From: Algoriphagus formosus
GTDB lineage: Bacteria; Bacteroidota; Bacteroidia; Cytophagales; Cyclobacteriaceae
Direction of reading: 5' to 3'
Length of the DNA stretch: 64,000 bases
Assembly: GCF_002807035.1 (NCBI RefSeq)
Contig: NZ_NIUC01000002.1
Coordinates: 243,477-307,476, forward strand
A model generated the notes under the pieces. The model saw only the letters and a list, made by a program, of their open reading frames with translations. It did not search any database and had not been told where the DNA came from. Shown here in pieces: positions 1 to 8,788 of the stretch; position 1 is the stretch's first letter, and each line of letters opens with the position of its first letter. A program made the position numbers and the translations under genes.

Positions 1-564
1 GAGGTAATTCATAAACAATAGGATAAACCTGAAATTCTTGTGGATAGTATTTGGCTGTAACCCTACCTTCTGTTCCCAATAATGCGTCAGTTTATTGATA
101 AAGGTCTGATTGTATTCCACTAGGTACATTTTCTTTCTGCCTAGAAAGATCTTTAGATGATTTTTAATGGTAGTAAGCTTAATGACCATTTTGTGCTTGG
201 CTGTCAACTTCTTTACTTCCATGAATTCTTCAAACAGCGTGAGAATATCCCTTTCCTGAACAGGCTTCTCTTCTAATTTGGTCTTTATTAGGTCTACTGT
301 AAGATATCCAATCTCCTTCTCCCATTGATAGAGCTGTTGCTTTACTTCTTGATGCTTATCTTCTAGTCTTCTCAGAAGCTGCTCTTTTTGGGGATATGAT
401 TTAGAGATTATACCATTTTTCCAGAATTTCTCATGGATTTCCTCCCCTGTGGGAAGGTACATTCGCTCCCTTTTGCTATCTCTGGAAAAGTAGATTTCTA
501 TGGTAATCTTACCCATTCCAGTTTTCTTACTTGGGTTTTTCAGGACATATTTTGTTCGGTACAT
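1..564 (-). CDS. Tyrosine recombinase/integrase, N-terminal part (cut by window edge)
   Basis: 188 codons are visible, from ATG at 564 leftward off the window. The protein begins MYRTKYVLKNPSKK and has the Arm-type DNA-binding domain typical of Bacteroidota phage/ICE integrases in residues 1-100: a YFSRDSKRERMYLPTG strand-turn, then EKFWKNG. A SAM-like core-binding domain follows (DILTLFEEFMEVKKLTAKHK, then TIKNHLKIFLGRK). The catalytic C-terminal half with its R-H-R-Y residues lies outside the window. Enzymes of this family insert mobile elements into tRNA or tmRNA genes, and this one sits about 100-150 bp from a truncated tmRNA gene, pointing away from it. I infer that it belongs to an island extending to the left. 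The family call is firm; whether the enzyme is active cannot be seen. Confidence 0.85.
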   Translation of the reverse strand, partial: MYRTKYVLKNPSKKTGMGKITIEIYFSRDSKRERMYLPTGEEIHEKFWKNGIISKSYPQKEQLLRRLEDKHQEVKQQLYQWEKEIGYLTVDLIKTKLEEKPVQERDILTLFEEFMEVKKLTAKHKMVIKLTTIKNHLKIFLGRKKMYLVEYNQTFINKLTHYWEQKVGLQPNTIHKNFRFILLFMNYL

Positions 565-679
565 TTTCAGTGGCAATTCAGTGGCAGAACTCTCTGAAAT
601 CCCCTGGATCAACTCATCATTTTATATACTTAATCGAAATGGAAACTGGTAGAATCAACTTGTACTAAGCTCTAGAAAT

Positions 680-876
680 TATGCCTAAACTAAGGTGTCG
701 ATCAGGTCAGACTGCTGCTTGCGATGCGATTAAGCAAGCTTAAGACTCAGTCGCTAAGCTAGACTCAGGTGTGTCACCCAGCATAGTCTAGTCGAAAAAC
801 CAATCGGTGACTAAGCATGTAGACGGTACGGTGTTTCCTTATCTGGACGCGAGTTCGAATCTCGCCAGCTCCACCA
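680..876 (+). ncRNA. ssrA: tmRNA (ssrA) 3' portion; 5' portion missing
   Basis: The right end is an unmistakable tmRNA 3' end. ACTAAGCATGTAGACG (812-827) is followed by a T-arm GCGAG-TTCGAAT-CTCGC and the acceptor strand CAGCTCC plus ACCA, ending at 876. tmRNA releases stalled ribosomes and tags their products. Upstream, 700-810 is GC-richer and could hold pseudoknots. No partner 5' acceptor strand (GGGGCTG or GGAGCTG with TTCGAC) exists between the integrase and here, and no clean ALAA-stop tag is readable. A stretch AATTATGCCTAA (near 679) may be a decayed tag. The left limit is therefore approximate. Most likely this is the piece left on one side of an island inserted in ssrA, and not a working gene. 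Confidence 0.7.
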
Positions 877-889
877 GTTCAAACACAAA

Positions 890-930
890 ACCCATTGTAA
901 ATCAATTATTTGCAATGGGTCTATCTTTGT
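890..930 (+). terminator. Probable terminator of the tmRNA gene
   Basis: ACCCATTG pairs with CAATGGGT around an AT-rich loop, followed by a T-rich stretch. It starts 14 bases after the tmRNA 3' end. Confidence 0.5.
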
Positions 931-1259
931 TTTAGTAACAAAACAGTAACAATTTGCGATTTTTTCACCTTAGGTAATCTAATTACAAGAATCTGAGGAT
1001 TTGAAGTGGATTAAAAAAACTTAGCCATACTTCACCTTAACAGATTGTTTGTTTTAAAAATAAGCCTACCTTTTTGGCAATATACGTTGTTAGACTATCC
1101 TTTTTTTTAAATCTACATCTCACTTTTTAGACAATACTATACTTATCTAAAAATCAATGAATAAAAACGATAAGAAAAATGGAAAATTACCCACTTTATG
1201 GTATTGATTTGTACGATAGAACAAATTACTTTTAGGATTAAAATTTTAATTACAAAGCT
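931..1259. other. Intergenic, no gene seen
   Basis: AT-rich stretch between the tmRNA fragment and the next gene. It has no open frame with coding character and no RNA gene I can recognise. It probably carries the promoter of the gene at 1260, but I see no confident -33/-7 pair. Confidence 0.5.
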
Positions 1260-1862
1260 ATGAAAACAAAAATGAAATTTATCCTAGTGATTCTAGGAAT
1301 GCTTTTTTCGTTTAGTAATTACGCCCAAGACGTAATAACGAAGAAAGACGGAACAGATATAGAGGCAAAAGTCTTAGAAGTTACTCCTGAAGAAATAAAA
1401 TATAAAAGGTTTGACAATCAGTCAGGCCCGACTTTTACAATTTTGATATCAGAGGTATTGATGGTAACATATGAAAACGGAACAAGAGATATTTTTGATC
1501 AAAAAAGAACCTACTCAACCGAGTCTGATGAATTATATGAGCTAATAGAAAAGGGAAAGCAAGATGCCCTTATGTATTACAATGGGAACAATTCTGGTAG
1601 AGGAGGTGTAGCTGCAACATCTATTTTATTTGGGCCTGTTATTGGTCTTATTCCAGCCGCAATAATCACATCATCTGAACCAGATGAGGGAAATTTAAAC
1701 GCTCCCAATTTAGAACTGATGAGAGATCCTAACTACCGTAAGGGCTACACAGATCAGGCAACCAAAACCAAGAAGAAGAAAGTTTGGAAAGCTTATGGCA
1801 TTGCTTCAGGAATTTGGCTAGGCATTATAGTTGCCAGCTATGCAGTAGCGGGATCACTCTAA
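1260..1862 (+). CDS. Secreted or membrane protein of unknown function
   Basis: 200 aa. Residues 1-22 are a signal peptide (FILVILGMLFSFSNYAQ). Residues 23-85 form a compact domain (DVITKKDGTDIEAKVLEV, then a GPTFTILISEVLMVTYENG strand pair) of a kind common in exported Bacteroidota proteins that have no assigned function. A hydrophobic helix near 120-138 (SILFGPVIGLIPAAIIT) and another at the C-terminus (AYGIASGIWLGIIVASYAV) suggest membrane association, with a Lys-rich TKTKKKKVWK just before the last helix. The gene stands alone between the tmRNA fragment and two terminators, so it could be island cargo or host DNA. No function is proposed. Confidence 0.75.
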   Translation: MKTKMKFILVILGMLFSFSNYAQDVITKKDGTDIEAKVLEVTPEEIKYKRFDNQSGPTFTILISEVLMVTYENGTRDIFDQKRTYSTESDELYELIEKGKQDALMYYNGNNSGRGGVAATSILFGPVIGLIPAAIITSSEPDEGNLNAPNLELMRDPNYRKGYTDQATKTKKKKVWKAYGIASGIWLGIIVASYAVAGSL

Positions 1863-1971
1863 TTAAATTCTTTGATTTTGAAGACCATTGGTCTGACCTA
1901 TGTTAAAGTCTTAACCTTCTAGCCCTATAAAATTTAAAGAAAAACTTTACTGTTATTCACCAAATAAATAA

Positions 1972-2008
1972 GTCCCTGTATAATTATCATATACGGGGAT
2001 TTTTTTTG
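1972..2008 (+). terminator. Rho-independent terminator
   Basis: GTCCCTGTAT pairs with ATACGGGGAT (one G-T pair), followed by a run of eight T. It lies about 110 bp after the gene ending at 1862. Confidence 0.7.
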
Positions 2009-2050
2009 AAAAATATCGGAAGCCCTTCAGCTCCACAACTGGACAAAATT

Positions 2051-2088
2051 AACCCTGTAAGAAATGGACTTACAGGGTTTTCTTTTTA
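2051..2088 (+). terminator. Second terminator
   Basis: AACCCTGTAAG and CTTACAGGGTT form an 11-bp stem with a short loop, followed by TTCTTTTTAT. No gene is seen between it and the terminator at 1972-2008, so an untranslated transcript or a deleted gene may once have lain between them. The remaining 240 bp to the next gene is AT-rich and holds nothing recognisable. Confidence 0.75.
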
Positions 2089-2328
2089 TAGCTTTTTATT
2101 TTTTAGAAATGAAGATTCTACAATTCTAAAAGTTTTTCTCAACCGGCTGATTCCGTTCTATTTAGCACCTGTTGAAGCAATTTCATTTTTTTATTAAAAT
2201 TTAACTTTTTAAAGAAAATTGTATTTATTTTAGCGAATTATTTCATTTTTCCAAGAATAAAATACTGGAATTAACCAAGTAAAATTATCATTTATTCAAT
2301 CCTGTGATATCCAAAATTGTAAAACAAC

Positions 2329-3480
2329 ATGAAAGGATTCTATAAATCACCGTGTGAACATAAAGTAAAAATTAGCAATAGATTAAATAAGAAGGTAGCA
2401 AATACTACATTTATACTATCCTGTCTAATAGCTTTTTTTCTTTTTTCAAATCGTGTATTTGGCCAGACTAAGCAGACTCAGTTTAATGGATTCGGTCACC
2501 TTGAGTTTTCGATGATCAGAGATGAAGAGGGAAGGAAGGCATCTTTTGCAATTGGTGAGCATGACTTTTTCGTAAATGCTACTATTTCAGACAAGATTAC
2601 TTTCATTGGAGAGTATGTTGTTCGATTTAATTCTAAGTCAGTAACTAACTACCTACCGAGCATTGAGAGGTCTCTTGTAAAATTCAACTATACCAACAAC
2701 CATTCGGTGATAGTTGGAAAAGTTCATACTCCTTTAAATTATTGGAATGACTCTTATCATCATGGTCGGGTATTTTTCCCTGTCATTGATCGCCCCCTTG
2801 GCTTTTCATACTTTATTCCTCTCCATACTCTGGGTCTACAGTTTCAGGGCCAGAATTTAGGCAAGCTTAATTTTGGATATGATGTAATGGTTGGCAATGG
2901 GATAAGTTCAACGGATGTTTATCATGATTCGGTAGTTCCATCTTTTTCGGCTTCATTTCATATCAAACCAAGAGACGGAATGCGTATCGGCGCATCCTAT
3001 TATTGGGATAATTTACATGATAACACTCCAGGAGTGCATAGTGGCCATAGCACTGCTTCATCAGTACCATTGGATCAGCGATATGAAGGACCTGTAAAAT
3101 TCCGGTTGACGAGTTTTTCTTTTGCCTACTTCAAGGACAATTTTGAGATCCTTAACGAGTCCGGCTATAATGTTTCCACTACTGATACTACAGGACGAGC
3201 CAATAATTTCTACCAGTTTGTCTATGCCGGGCTAAATGTGACTGAAAAAAGCACCCCTTATATATTAGGAGATTACATTCATGTGGCAGATAATGATGTA
3301 CATGCTTACCCTGCTGAAAGGCTTAAGATTGCTCTTGGTTATCGTTATTCTTTCGACTATTTATTAAACGTAAAAATCCAATTGGAAAAAGAATGGGAAT
3401 TCAAACACGCTTTTCATCAGAACCATCCCACATCCTACGGAGGACCATTTTTAAGGATTCAAGTCGCATACGGATTTTAA
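2329..3480 (+). CDS. Outer-membrane porin-like beta-barrel protein
   Basis: 383 aa. A long basic N-terminus precedes a signal-type helix (FILSCLIAFFLFSNRVFGQ, about 29-46). The mature part is a run of alternating amphipathic strands (FNGFGHLEFSMI, ITFIGEYVVRF, VKFNYTNNHSVIVGKV, and so on) ending in IQVAYGF, the terminal-Phe pattern of outer-membrane barrels. Its length and strand content fit a 16-18-strand porin-like protein. Several His residues cluster (SYHHGR, GVHSGHS), which could bind metal, but this is only a guess. It is the first gene of a four-gene operon, 3 bp before a phosphate-binding-like protein, so it may admit the ligand that the operon senses. Confidence 0.7.
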   Translation: MKGFYKSPCEHKVKISNRLNKKVANTTFILSCLIAFFLFSNRVFGQTKQTQFNGFGHLEFSMIRDEEGRKASFAIGEHDFFVNATISDKITFIGEYVVRFNSKSVTNYLPSIERSLVKFNYTNNHSVIVGKVHTPLNYWNDSYHHGRVFFPVIDRPLGFSYFIPLHTLGLQFQGQNLGKLNFGYDVMVGNGISSTDVYHDSVVPSFSASFHIKPRDGMRIGASYYWDNLHDNTPGVHSGHSTASSVPLDQRYEGPVKFRLTSFSFAYFKDNFEILNESGYNVSTTDTTGRANNFYQFVYAGLNVTEKSTPYILGDYIHVADNDVHAYPAERLKIALGYRYSFDYLLNVKIQLEKEWEFKHAFHQNHPTSYGGPFLRIQVAYGF

Positions 3481-3483
3481 TCA

Positions 3484-3924
3484 ATGAGGACTATGAAAAC
3501 CTGGTATCTTATTGTGTTGGGGCTGTTGGCAGCCCATCTCAGCTATGCACAGAAATCTGACATAGGTGAATTGGATTTTATAATCAATGTAAATGGTGTG
3601 ACTGAATTACCCCAATCAGAAATATTGAAAACTTTCAAAAATGGGAGGTCACTTTGGGATAGTAATCAAAAAGTAATCATTGTTCTACCTGCTAAAAACT
3701 CTAGCCTTGCATCTGATGTGGCTAATAATCTTTACAACACAAGCGTATCTGGAATGCAAAAGTTTTGGCTTGCCCTAGTATTTCAGGGAAGGTCCAGCCC
3801 CCCTGTATTTCTACAGTCTGCTAAGGACATTGTAGAATATGTTGAAAACAACCCAGGTGCAATTGCAGCTATTCCGGCAGGAAGTATTGAGATTCCCTCT
3901 AATTTGAAATTATCGATCAAATGA
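3484..3924 (+). CDS. Small PstS-like periplasmic substrate-binding protein
   Basis: 146 aa. It has a signal peptide (WYLIVLGLLAAHLSYAQ), then a half-size PBP-like domain (about 120 aa) with PQSEILKTFKNGRSLWDSNQ, MQKFWLALVFQGRSSPP and a final NNPGAIAAIPAG. This is the pattern of the short phosphate-ABC-transporter substrate-binding-like proteins. Full PstS is about twice as long, and no ABC transporter genes are nearby. It starts 3 bp after the porin-like gene and its stop overlaps the kinase start (ATGA), so translation is coupled. I infer that it binds a small anion and presents it to the kinase. Confidence 0.65.
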   Translation: MRTMKTWYLIVLGLLAAHLSYAQKSDIGELDFIINVNGVTELPQSEILKTFKNGRSLWDSNQKVIIVLPAKNSSLASDVANNLYNTSVSGMQKFWLALVFQGRSSPPVFLQSAKDIVEYVENNPGAIAAIPAGSIEIPSNLKLSIK

Positions 3925-6900
3925 AACCGAATCCTTTAAAAAATATTCTCTATGGGCTTTCCTTTCGTATATGGTTTCCTTTTGCCCTATCGATTACGAT
4001 TCTACTAGCATCCTTATTAGTCCTCTACCCTAGTCGCCAATCCACCCTCTTTAAACAAAATTTTGAGACCGAATTTAACCAGCTAGGTAGAACAACAGCA
4101 CTTGGTGTCAACTTAGCCTTGCGAAACAATGACTTTGAAGGACTGGCAGACATCATTGATTTGGCCAATGTAAAGTCTGAACTGGAATATATTGCCTTAG
4201 TGGAAGAAGACTCCCTAGGTAACCTGACCGTATTCGCAAGCAATCCTGAAGGAGTAAATCCGGAATTGATACTAAATGCAGATTCCATAAACTATTTATT
4301 AGTAAAAAATCCGATAATTTCTGATGATTTGAATGGCTTTGTAGCCTTAGCTATATCAAATAAGGTAATTGAAGAAGCAATTTTTCGAATCAATTACCCC
4401 ATTTACGTTTTCCTTGGGATCATTTTGGTAATGTCTTTAGGCTTATTTTATGGAATTGCCGAACGGATTGCTACACCGATCACCTACCTCACAAATATCT
4501 CTAATCGCCTACAAACTGGTGAATATGACATCGAAATAGAAACCATTTCAAATGTCGATGAGATATCAAGTCTAAATACCTCACTGATAGAATTAAAGGA
4601 GCATTTGCTCCAAGCAAAAATCCAAAATGAAGAATTCAACTTTAAACTTGAAGAACAAATTCAAGCTAGGACAAAAGCTCTTGAGGAAACAAAAAACAGG
4701 CTGATAGAAGCTCAACGAATCGCCAAACTGGGGAATTATGAAGTAAACCTGATTACTGGTGAATGGCAAAATTCTGAAATGATCGATGACATCTTCAGAA
4801 TACCGGATGATTTCGAGCGTAATAACAATTCTTGGCGGACATTTTTAAATGAGAAGAATAGTGAAAAACTGATTGATGCATTCTATAGATGTCGGGTTTT
4901 CAAAGAGTCATTTAAGATGGATTTGCAAATAGTGGATCCTCTCACTCAGGAGTCAAAATGGATTAGTATTACGGGATCTCCCGTAGTCTTATCCAATCAG
5001 GATATCCGAACCGTAACGGGCACAATTCAAGATATCACAGACCGGAAAGTAATAGAGCGGGAAGTAGAAAAACTCTCATTGGTAGCAAAAAGAACATCAA
5101 ATGGAGTAATTATCACTGATACGGATTTGAAAATTACTTGGGTAAATGAAGCATTCTTGAATCTCTCAGAATATTCTATGGAAGAGATCATAGGACAGAC
5201 TCCTAGGATGTTTCAATTCGAGAAGACAGACCGGACAATTGCCAGGCAAATCAAAAAGGAGGTTTTAGAAGGTAAAAATGTTACCGCAGAAATACTAAAC
5301 CGAGGTAAAAACGGAAAAGAATATTGGCTACAACTGAATATTGTACCGATGCGTGAGGATTCTGATAAAATCACGGGGTATATGGCTGTAGAGGTCGATA
5401 TCAGTGAACTAAAGGAAAATCAGGCGCTGATTCAGCATCAGGTGGCACTTCAGAATATCCTAATTGATATTTCCTCCACTTACATCAATATTGATATTAA
5501 TAAGATCGAGAATGTTATTTCAAGCTCACTTGAAAAAATGGCAAAATTCGTAAATGCAGATCGAGCTTACATTTTTGATTACAACTTTAAAGAAAAAATT
5601 ACCACCAACACGTATGAATGGTGTGAAATCGGAATTGATCCGGAAATTCAAAACTTACAAAACGTCCCCCTGGATATTGTCCCTGAATGGGTCGAAAAGC
5701 ATCTAAAAAAACAACCCTTCTTGGTGGAAGATGTAAAAGAGTTGCCTATCGTAGAAGAAGGGAAAACTAATTTAAGGTCAATTTTGGAGCCTCAAGGAAT
5801 CCAAAGTTTGATTACGATTCCAATTTTTGAAGGCAAAAATCTACAGGGGTTTGTAGGCTTTGACAGCGTCAGGTCAAGACGAAAATACGCAGCCGAGGAA
5901 ATCAAGCTCCTGACACTTTTCGGTCAAATGATCATCAATGTCAAAGAAAAGCAACGAGTCCAAAAACAACTCCAAATTCAGGAAGAAAAATACAGGAACA
6001 TCATTGCGAATATGAATTTAGGATTCCTGGAAGTAGATGAAGACGATACGATTTTAGATGCAAATCCAAGCTTCTCTCTAATGTCAGGATATTCAACAGA
6101 AGAGCTTATCGGAAAAAGAGGCATTGATTTATTTTTTCATGATGAAAAAGGAAAAAGGACCATTATCCAGAAAAACATCCTGCGAAAAATCGGACAATCC
6201 GATGTTTATGAAACAGAAGTAATTGACAAGTTTGGAAATCGACGATGGTGGCTGATCAGTGGAGGTCCTAATTACAATGATGCAGGAGAATTGATTGGTT
6301 CGGTAGGTATACATCTAGACATCACTGACAAGAAAAAATTAGAGGATGAGCAAAACCAATTGCTTAATCTAACCCAAAAACAAAATGACCGTCTTAAAAA
6401 CTTTGCGCATATAGTTTCTCACAACCTTCGGTCACATGCCGCCAACCTAAGCGGAATGATATCTTTTATTGAGTTAAAAGATAAGCAGTTTGCAACCAAT
6501 ATCTTCTTCCAAAATTTCAAAAATGTCGTTGATAATTTGATGGAATCTATTCAAAACCTTTCGGAGGTAGCAGATATACAGATCAATGAAGCAGGGGATT
6601 TGGATAAACTCAATCTAGTAGAAATCATTAACTCCACGCTTCTAAATGTATCTTCTCTTGCGAGGGGCTCTGAGGTACAAATTAATTTTGAACAAAATCA
6701 GGGGAAGGCTTGGGTGATGGGAATCTTAAGCTATTTAGAGAGTATTATTTTAAATCTACTCACTAATGCCATCAAATATTCTGATCCTAAAAAGCAAAAA
6801 AGAATAAATATTTCCATAGAAATTTCAGATGAATGGACTATACTTCGAGTCTCTGACAATGGATTAGGAATCGATTTGAAAAGACAAGGGCGAAAAATCT

Positions 6901-7055
6901 TTGGAATGTATAAGACTTTTCATAATCACCCGGATTCCAGAGGAATTGGTTTGTTCATCACCAAATTCCAAGTAGAAACCCTAGGAGGAAAAATAGAAGT
7001 GGAGAGTGAGGAAGGGATTGGTTCCACCTTTAGCGTATATCTAAAAAATCAATGA
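3921..7055 (+). CDS. Multi-PAS/GAF membrane sensor histidine kinase
   Basis: 1044 aa. Domains in order: TM1 about 17-36; a periplasmic or extracytoplasmic sensor about 37-158; TM2 159-181; HAMP about 182-235 (RIATPITYLTNISNRLQTGEY); coiled coil to 265; PAS about 267-370; PAS 383-500; GAF about 503-680; PAS 688-805; dimerisation/phosphoacceptor helix with His834 in HIVSHNLRSHAANL; and an ATPase domain with N box LTNAIKYSD, G1 DNGLGID and G2 RGIGLF. All kinase motifs are present. It lacks a receiver domain, which is supplied by the next gene through another ATGA overlap. Its sensory part probably reads the state of the PstS-like protein or the porin. The function is confident; the ligand is unknown. 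Confidence 0.92.
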   Translation: MKPNPLKNILYGLSFRIWFPFALSITILLASLLVLYPSRQSTLFKQNFETEFNQLGRTTALGVNLALRNNDFEGLADIIDLANVKSELEYIALVEEDSLGNLTVFASNPEGVNPELILNADSINYLLVKNPIISDDLNGFVALAISNKVIEEAIFRINYPIYVFLGIILVMSLGLFYGIAERIATPITYLTNISNRLQTGEYDIEIETISNVDEISSLNTSLIELKEHLLQAKIQNEEFNFKLEEQIQARTKALEETKNRLIEAQRIAKLGNYEVNLITGEWQNSEMIDDIFRIPDDFERNNNSWRTFLNEKNSEKLIDAFYRCRVFKESFKMDLQIVDPLTQESKWISITGSPVVLSNQDIRTVTGTIQDITDRKVIEREVEKLSLVAKRTSNGVIITDTDLKITWVNEAFLNLSEYSMEEIIGQTPRMFQFEKTDRTIARQIKKEVLEGKNVTAEILNRGKNGKEYWLQLNIVPMREDSDKITGYMAVEVDISELKENQALIQHQVALQNILIDISSTYINIDINKIENVISSSLEKMAKFVNADRAYIFDYNFKEKITTNTYEWCEIGIDPEIQNLQNVPLDIVPEWVEKHLKKQPFLVEDVKELPIVEEGKTNLRSILEPQGIQSLITIPIFEGKNLQGFVGFDSVRSRRKYAAEEIKLLTLFGQMIINVKEKQRVQKQLQIQEEKYRNIIANMNLGFLEVDEDDTILDANPSFSLMSGYSTEELIGKRGIDLFFHDEKGKRTIIQKNILRKIGQSDVYETEVIDKFGNRRWWLISGGPNYNDAGELIGSVGIHLDITDKKKLEDEQNQLLNLTQKQNDRLKNFAHIVSHNLRSHAANLSGMISFIELKDKQFATNIFFQNFKNVVDNLMESIQNLSEVADIQINEAGDLDKLNLVEIINSTLLNVSSLARGSEVQINFEQNQGKAWVMGILSYLESIILNLLTNAIKYSDPKKQKRINISIEISDEWTILRVSDNGLGIDLKRQGRKIFGMYKTFHNHPDSRGIGLFITKFQVETLGGKIEVESEEGIGSTFSVYLKNQ

Positions 7056-7441
7056 AAAAAAATAAATCTATCTGTATCATCGAAGATGATGAGAACTACT
7101 TGACTCTCACTCAAAAAATGATAGAGTTTACTGGCCTTTTTGGCGAAATACTGACTTTCAGAAATGGAAAAGAAGCTTTTGAGGGGATTCTTCAAAGAAA
7201 AAAAGATACAGAGAGTTTCCCAGATTACATTTTATTAGACATTAATATGCCTATTTGGGACGCTTGGGATTTCTTAGATGAATTCTCAAAATATTCATCA
7301 GAATTTTCAGGAATGATATACATAATCACCAGCTCCATAAACAAAGTAGACGAAGCTTACGCAGATCAATACCCCTTCGTCAAAGGTTATTTGAAGAAAC
7401 CAGTAGGACTTGAAAAACTAATAGAAATTTTCAGTTCATAA
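7052..7441 (+). CDS. Single-domain response regulator
   Basis: 129 aa, a receiver domain only. It has the acidic pair E11-D12-D13, the phosphoacceptor Asp63 in LLDINMP, the switch Thr/Ser in YIITSSI and the conserved Lys in YLKKPVG. There is no DNA-binding or enzymatic output domain, so it must act through a protein partner or pass the phosphate on, as CheY-like regulators and relay shuttles do. The ATGA overlap with the kinase gene makes it that kinase's cognate partner. Confidence 0.9.
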   Translation: MKKNKSICIIEDDENYLTLTQKMIEFTGLFGEILTFRNGKEAFEGILQRKKDTESFPDYILLDINMPIWDAWDFLDEFSKYSSEFSGMIYIITSSINKVDEAYADQYPFVKGYLKKPVGLEKLIEIFSS

Positions 7442-7574
7442 GACTAGGCCTAATGGGCTAGAGACCCTCCAACCCACTTTCTTCAATCATTAATCTTAAA
7501 TACCAACCACTTAAATTCAATAATCCTCCCTGTCTCAGGCAACAAAGCCAGAAGAGCTATATAAACCAATCATT

Positions 7575-8786
7575 TTAAGGAATCAGCTCCAACTCCTTTT
7601 GCTTCTCTTTGATCCGTAGCACAAAGTCACTGAGCACATTCATATAATTGATAAATGCATCATAAGGCGTATCGTAAGGACTGAAGTAAGAGTGAATATC
7701 CCCGTCGGAGAAAAACTTGGTACACATATAGTAGAAATGATCGGAGGTCTGTAGGTAATTCCAGTCTCGAATCAAATCCGGATCATCTAGCTTTCTCACA
7801 ATTTTCTCCAATTCATAGAGTCGATCGAAAGCTTCATCCTGCAGATCATTTCCCAACCATGCGGTCAAGTCACGCTCTTCATCCGCCCAACTGATCGGAT
7901 AAGGCACCTGAATAGGGCTTACAGGTTCTACCTGATTCAAGACCTCTGATGGCGTAGAGAAGCCATAATTCGTCTGACTCAAAACTGCCTCAGGCAAGGC
8001 GCGCATAAATTCAAAGATCCCCGTCTCCTTCCATTGATGCTCCCCGAAGGTCTCATAGTCCATAAAGAGATTGAGAACCGGTTCGGACGCTGGAATAGGC
8101 TTGATCCAAGAAATGAATTTCTCTACAGTTAGCGGATAATCTTTCCAGGTCTTGTTGGAGAAGCGGAAGGCAATATCATCAGAAAGCAGGAAGTTTTTCA
8201 AGAGTACTTTGAGCTCTGGCTTGATGCTATTTTGGTACACATAATTGGGGCTTTTCCAACCCAAGACATGCTTGGCACCTTCAGTTAAAATCCCTTTGTA
8301 GCCCATATCTGCTACCATTTCTCCGATTTGATCCGAGTAGATAAGCTCGGTATTTCGGAAGACTTTGGGCGTGTAGCCATTGAATAATTTTTGGATTTTC
8401 TCCTTATGTTGATTCACCATGCGAGCAAACTCTTCCTTGCTCTTCAGGGCAGCCAGTGAGTGACCATAGGTTTCGCTCAGCACCTCCACATGACCTGTCG
8501 CCACCAGCCTTTGAAAGCTTTCGAGCACATCCGGCGCATAGGCTTCCAATTGATCCAAATAGGTCCCTGAAAAAGAAAAAGTCACTTTAAACGCTCCTTG
8601 ATGCTTTTCGATCAGCTCTAGTAATAGGGCATTCATCGGCAAGTAGCACTTTTGGGCTACCCTCCGCATAACATTCCGGTTTAGAAAATCATCCCAGTAG
8701 TAATGGTCATCTCCAATATCAAAAAAGCGATAGGGCTTTAGCCGGTACGGCTGATGCACCTGAAAGTAAAAGCAAATCGTTCTCAT
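7575..8786 (-). CDS. GH57 alpha-amylase-type glycoside hydrolase
   Basis: 403 aa, cytoplasmic (no signal peptide). The family signatures are in order: FYFQVHQPYRL near the N-terminus, VEVLSETYGHSLA, the nucleophile region VFRNTELIYSD (Glu) and the acid region MDYETFGEHQW (Asp). GH57 enzymes hydrolyse or rearrange alpha-1,4-glucans. It is the last gene of a three-gene minus-strand operon with a GT4 glycosyltransferase (2 bp upstream) and a debranching enzyme, so its substrate is probably glycogen or a maltodextrin. An amylase is more likely than a branching enzyme because it is short (branching GH57s exceed 500 aa), but activity cannot be read from sequence alone. Confidence 0.9.
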   Translation of the reverse strand: MRTICFYFQVHQPYRLKPYRFFDIGDDHYYWDDFLNRNVMRRVAQKCYLPMNALLLELIEKHQGAFKVTFSFSGTYLDQLEAYAPDVLESFQRLVATGHVEVLSETYGHSLAALKSKEEFARMVNQHKEKIQKLFNGYTPKVFRNTELIYSDQIGEMVADMGYKGILTEGAKHVLGWKSPNYVYQNSIKPELKVLLKNFLLSDDIAFRFSNKTWKDYPLTVEKFISWIKPIPASEPVLNLFMDYETFGEHQWKETGIFEFMRALPEAVLSQTNYGFSTPSEVLNQVEPVSPIQVPYPISWADEERDLTAWLGNDLQDEAFDRLYELEKIVRKLDDPDLIRDWNYLQTSDHFYYMCTKFFSDGDIHSYFSPYDTPYDAFINYMNVLSDFVLRIKEKQKELELIP

Positions 8787-8788
8787 GG

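Noticed and set aside
2024..2040. CAGCTCCAC next to a terminator, resembling the tmRNA 3' end at 866-874 and thus a possible second att site
   Set aside because: Only nine bases match and the preceding T-arm is absent; a match of this length can occur by chance.
2006..2197. Open frame of 63 codons on the plus strand
   Set aside because: It runs through two terminator hairpins, has no signal of coding use and starts within the T-run of the first terminator.
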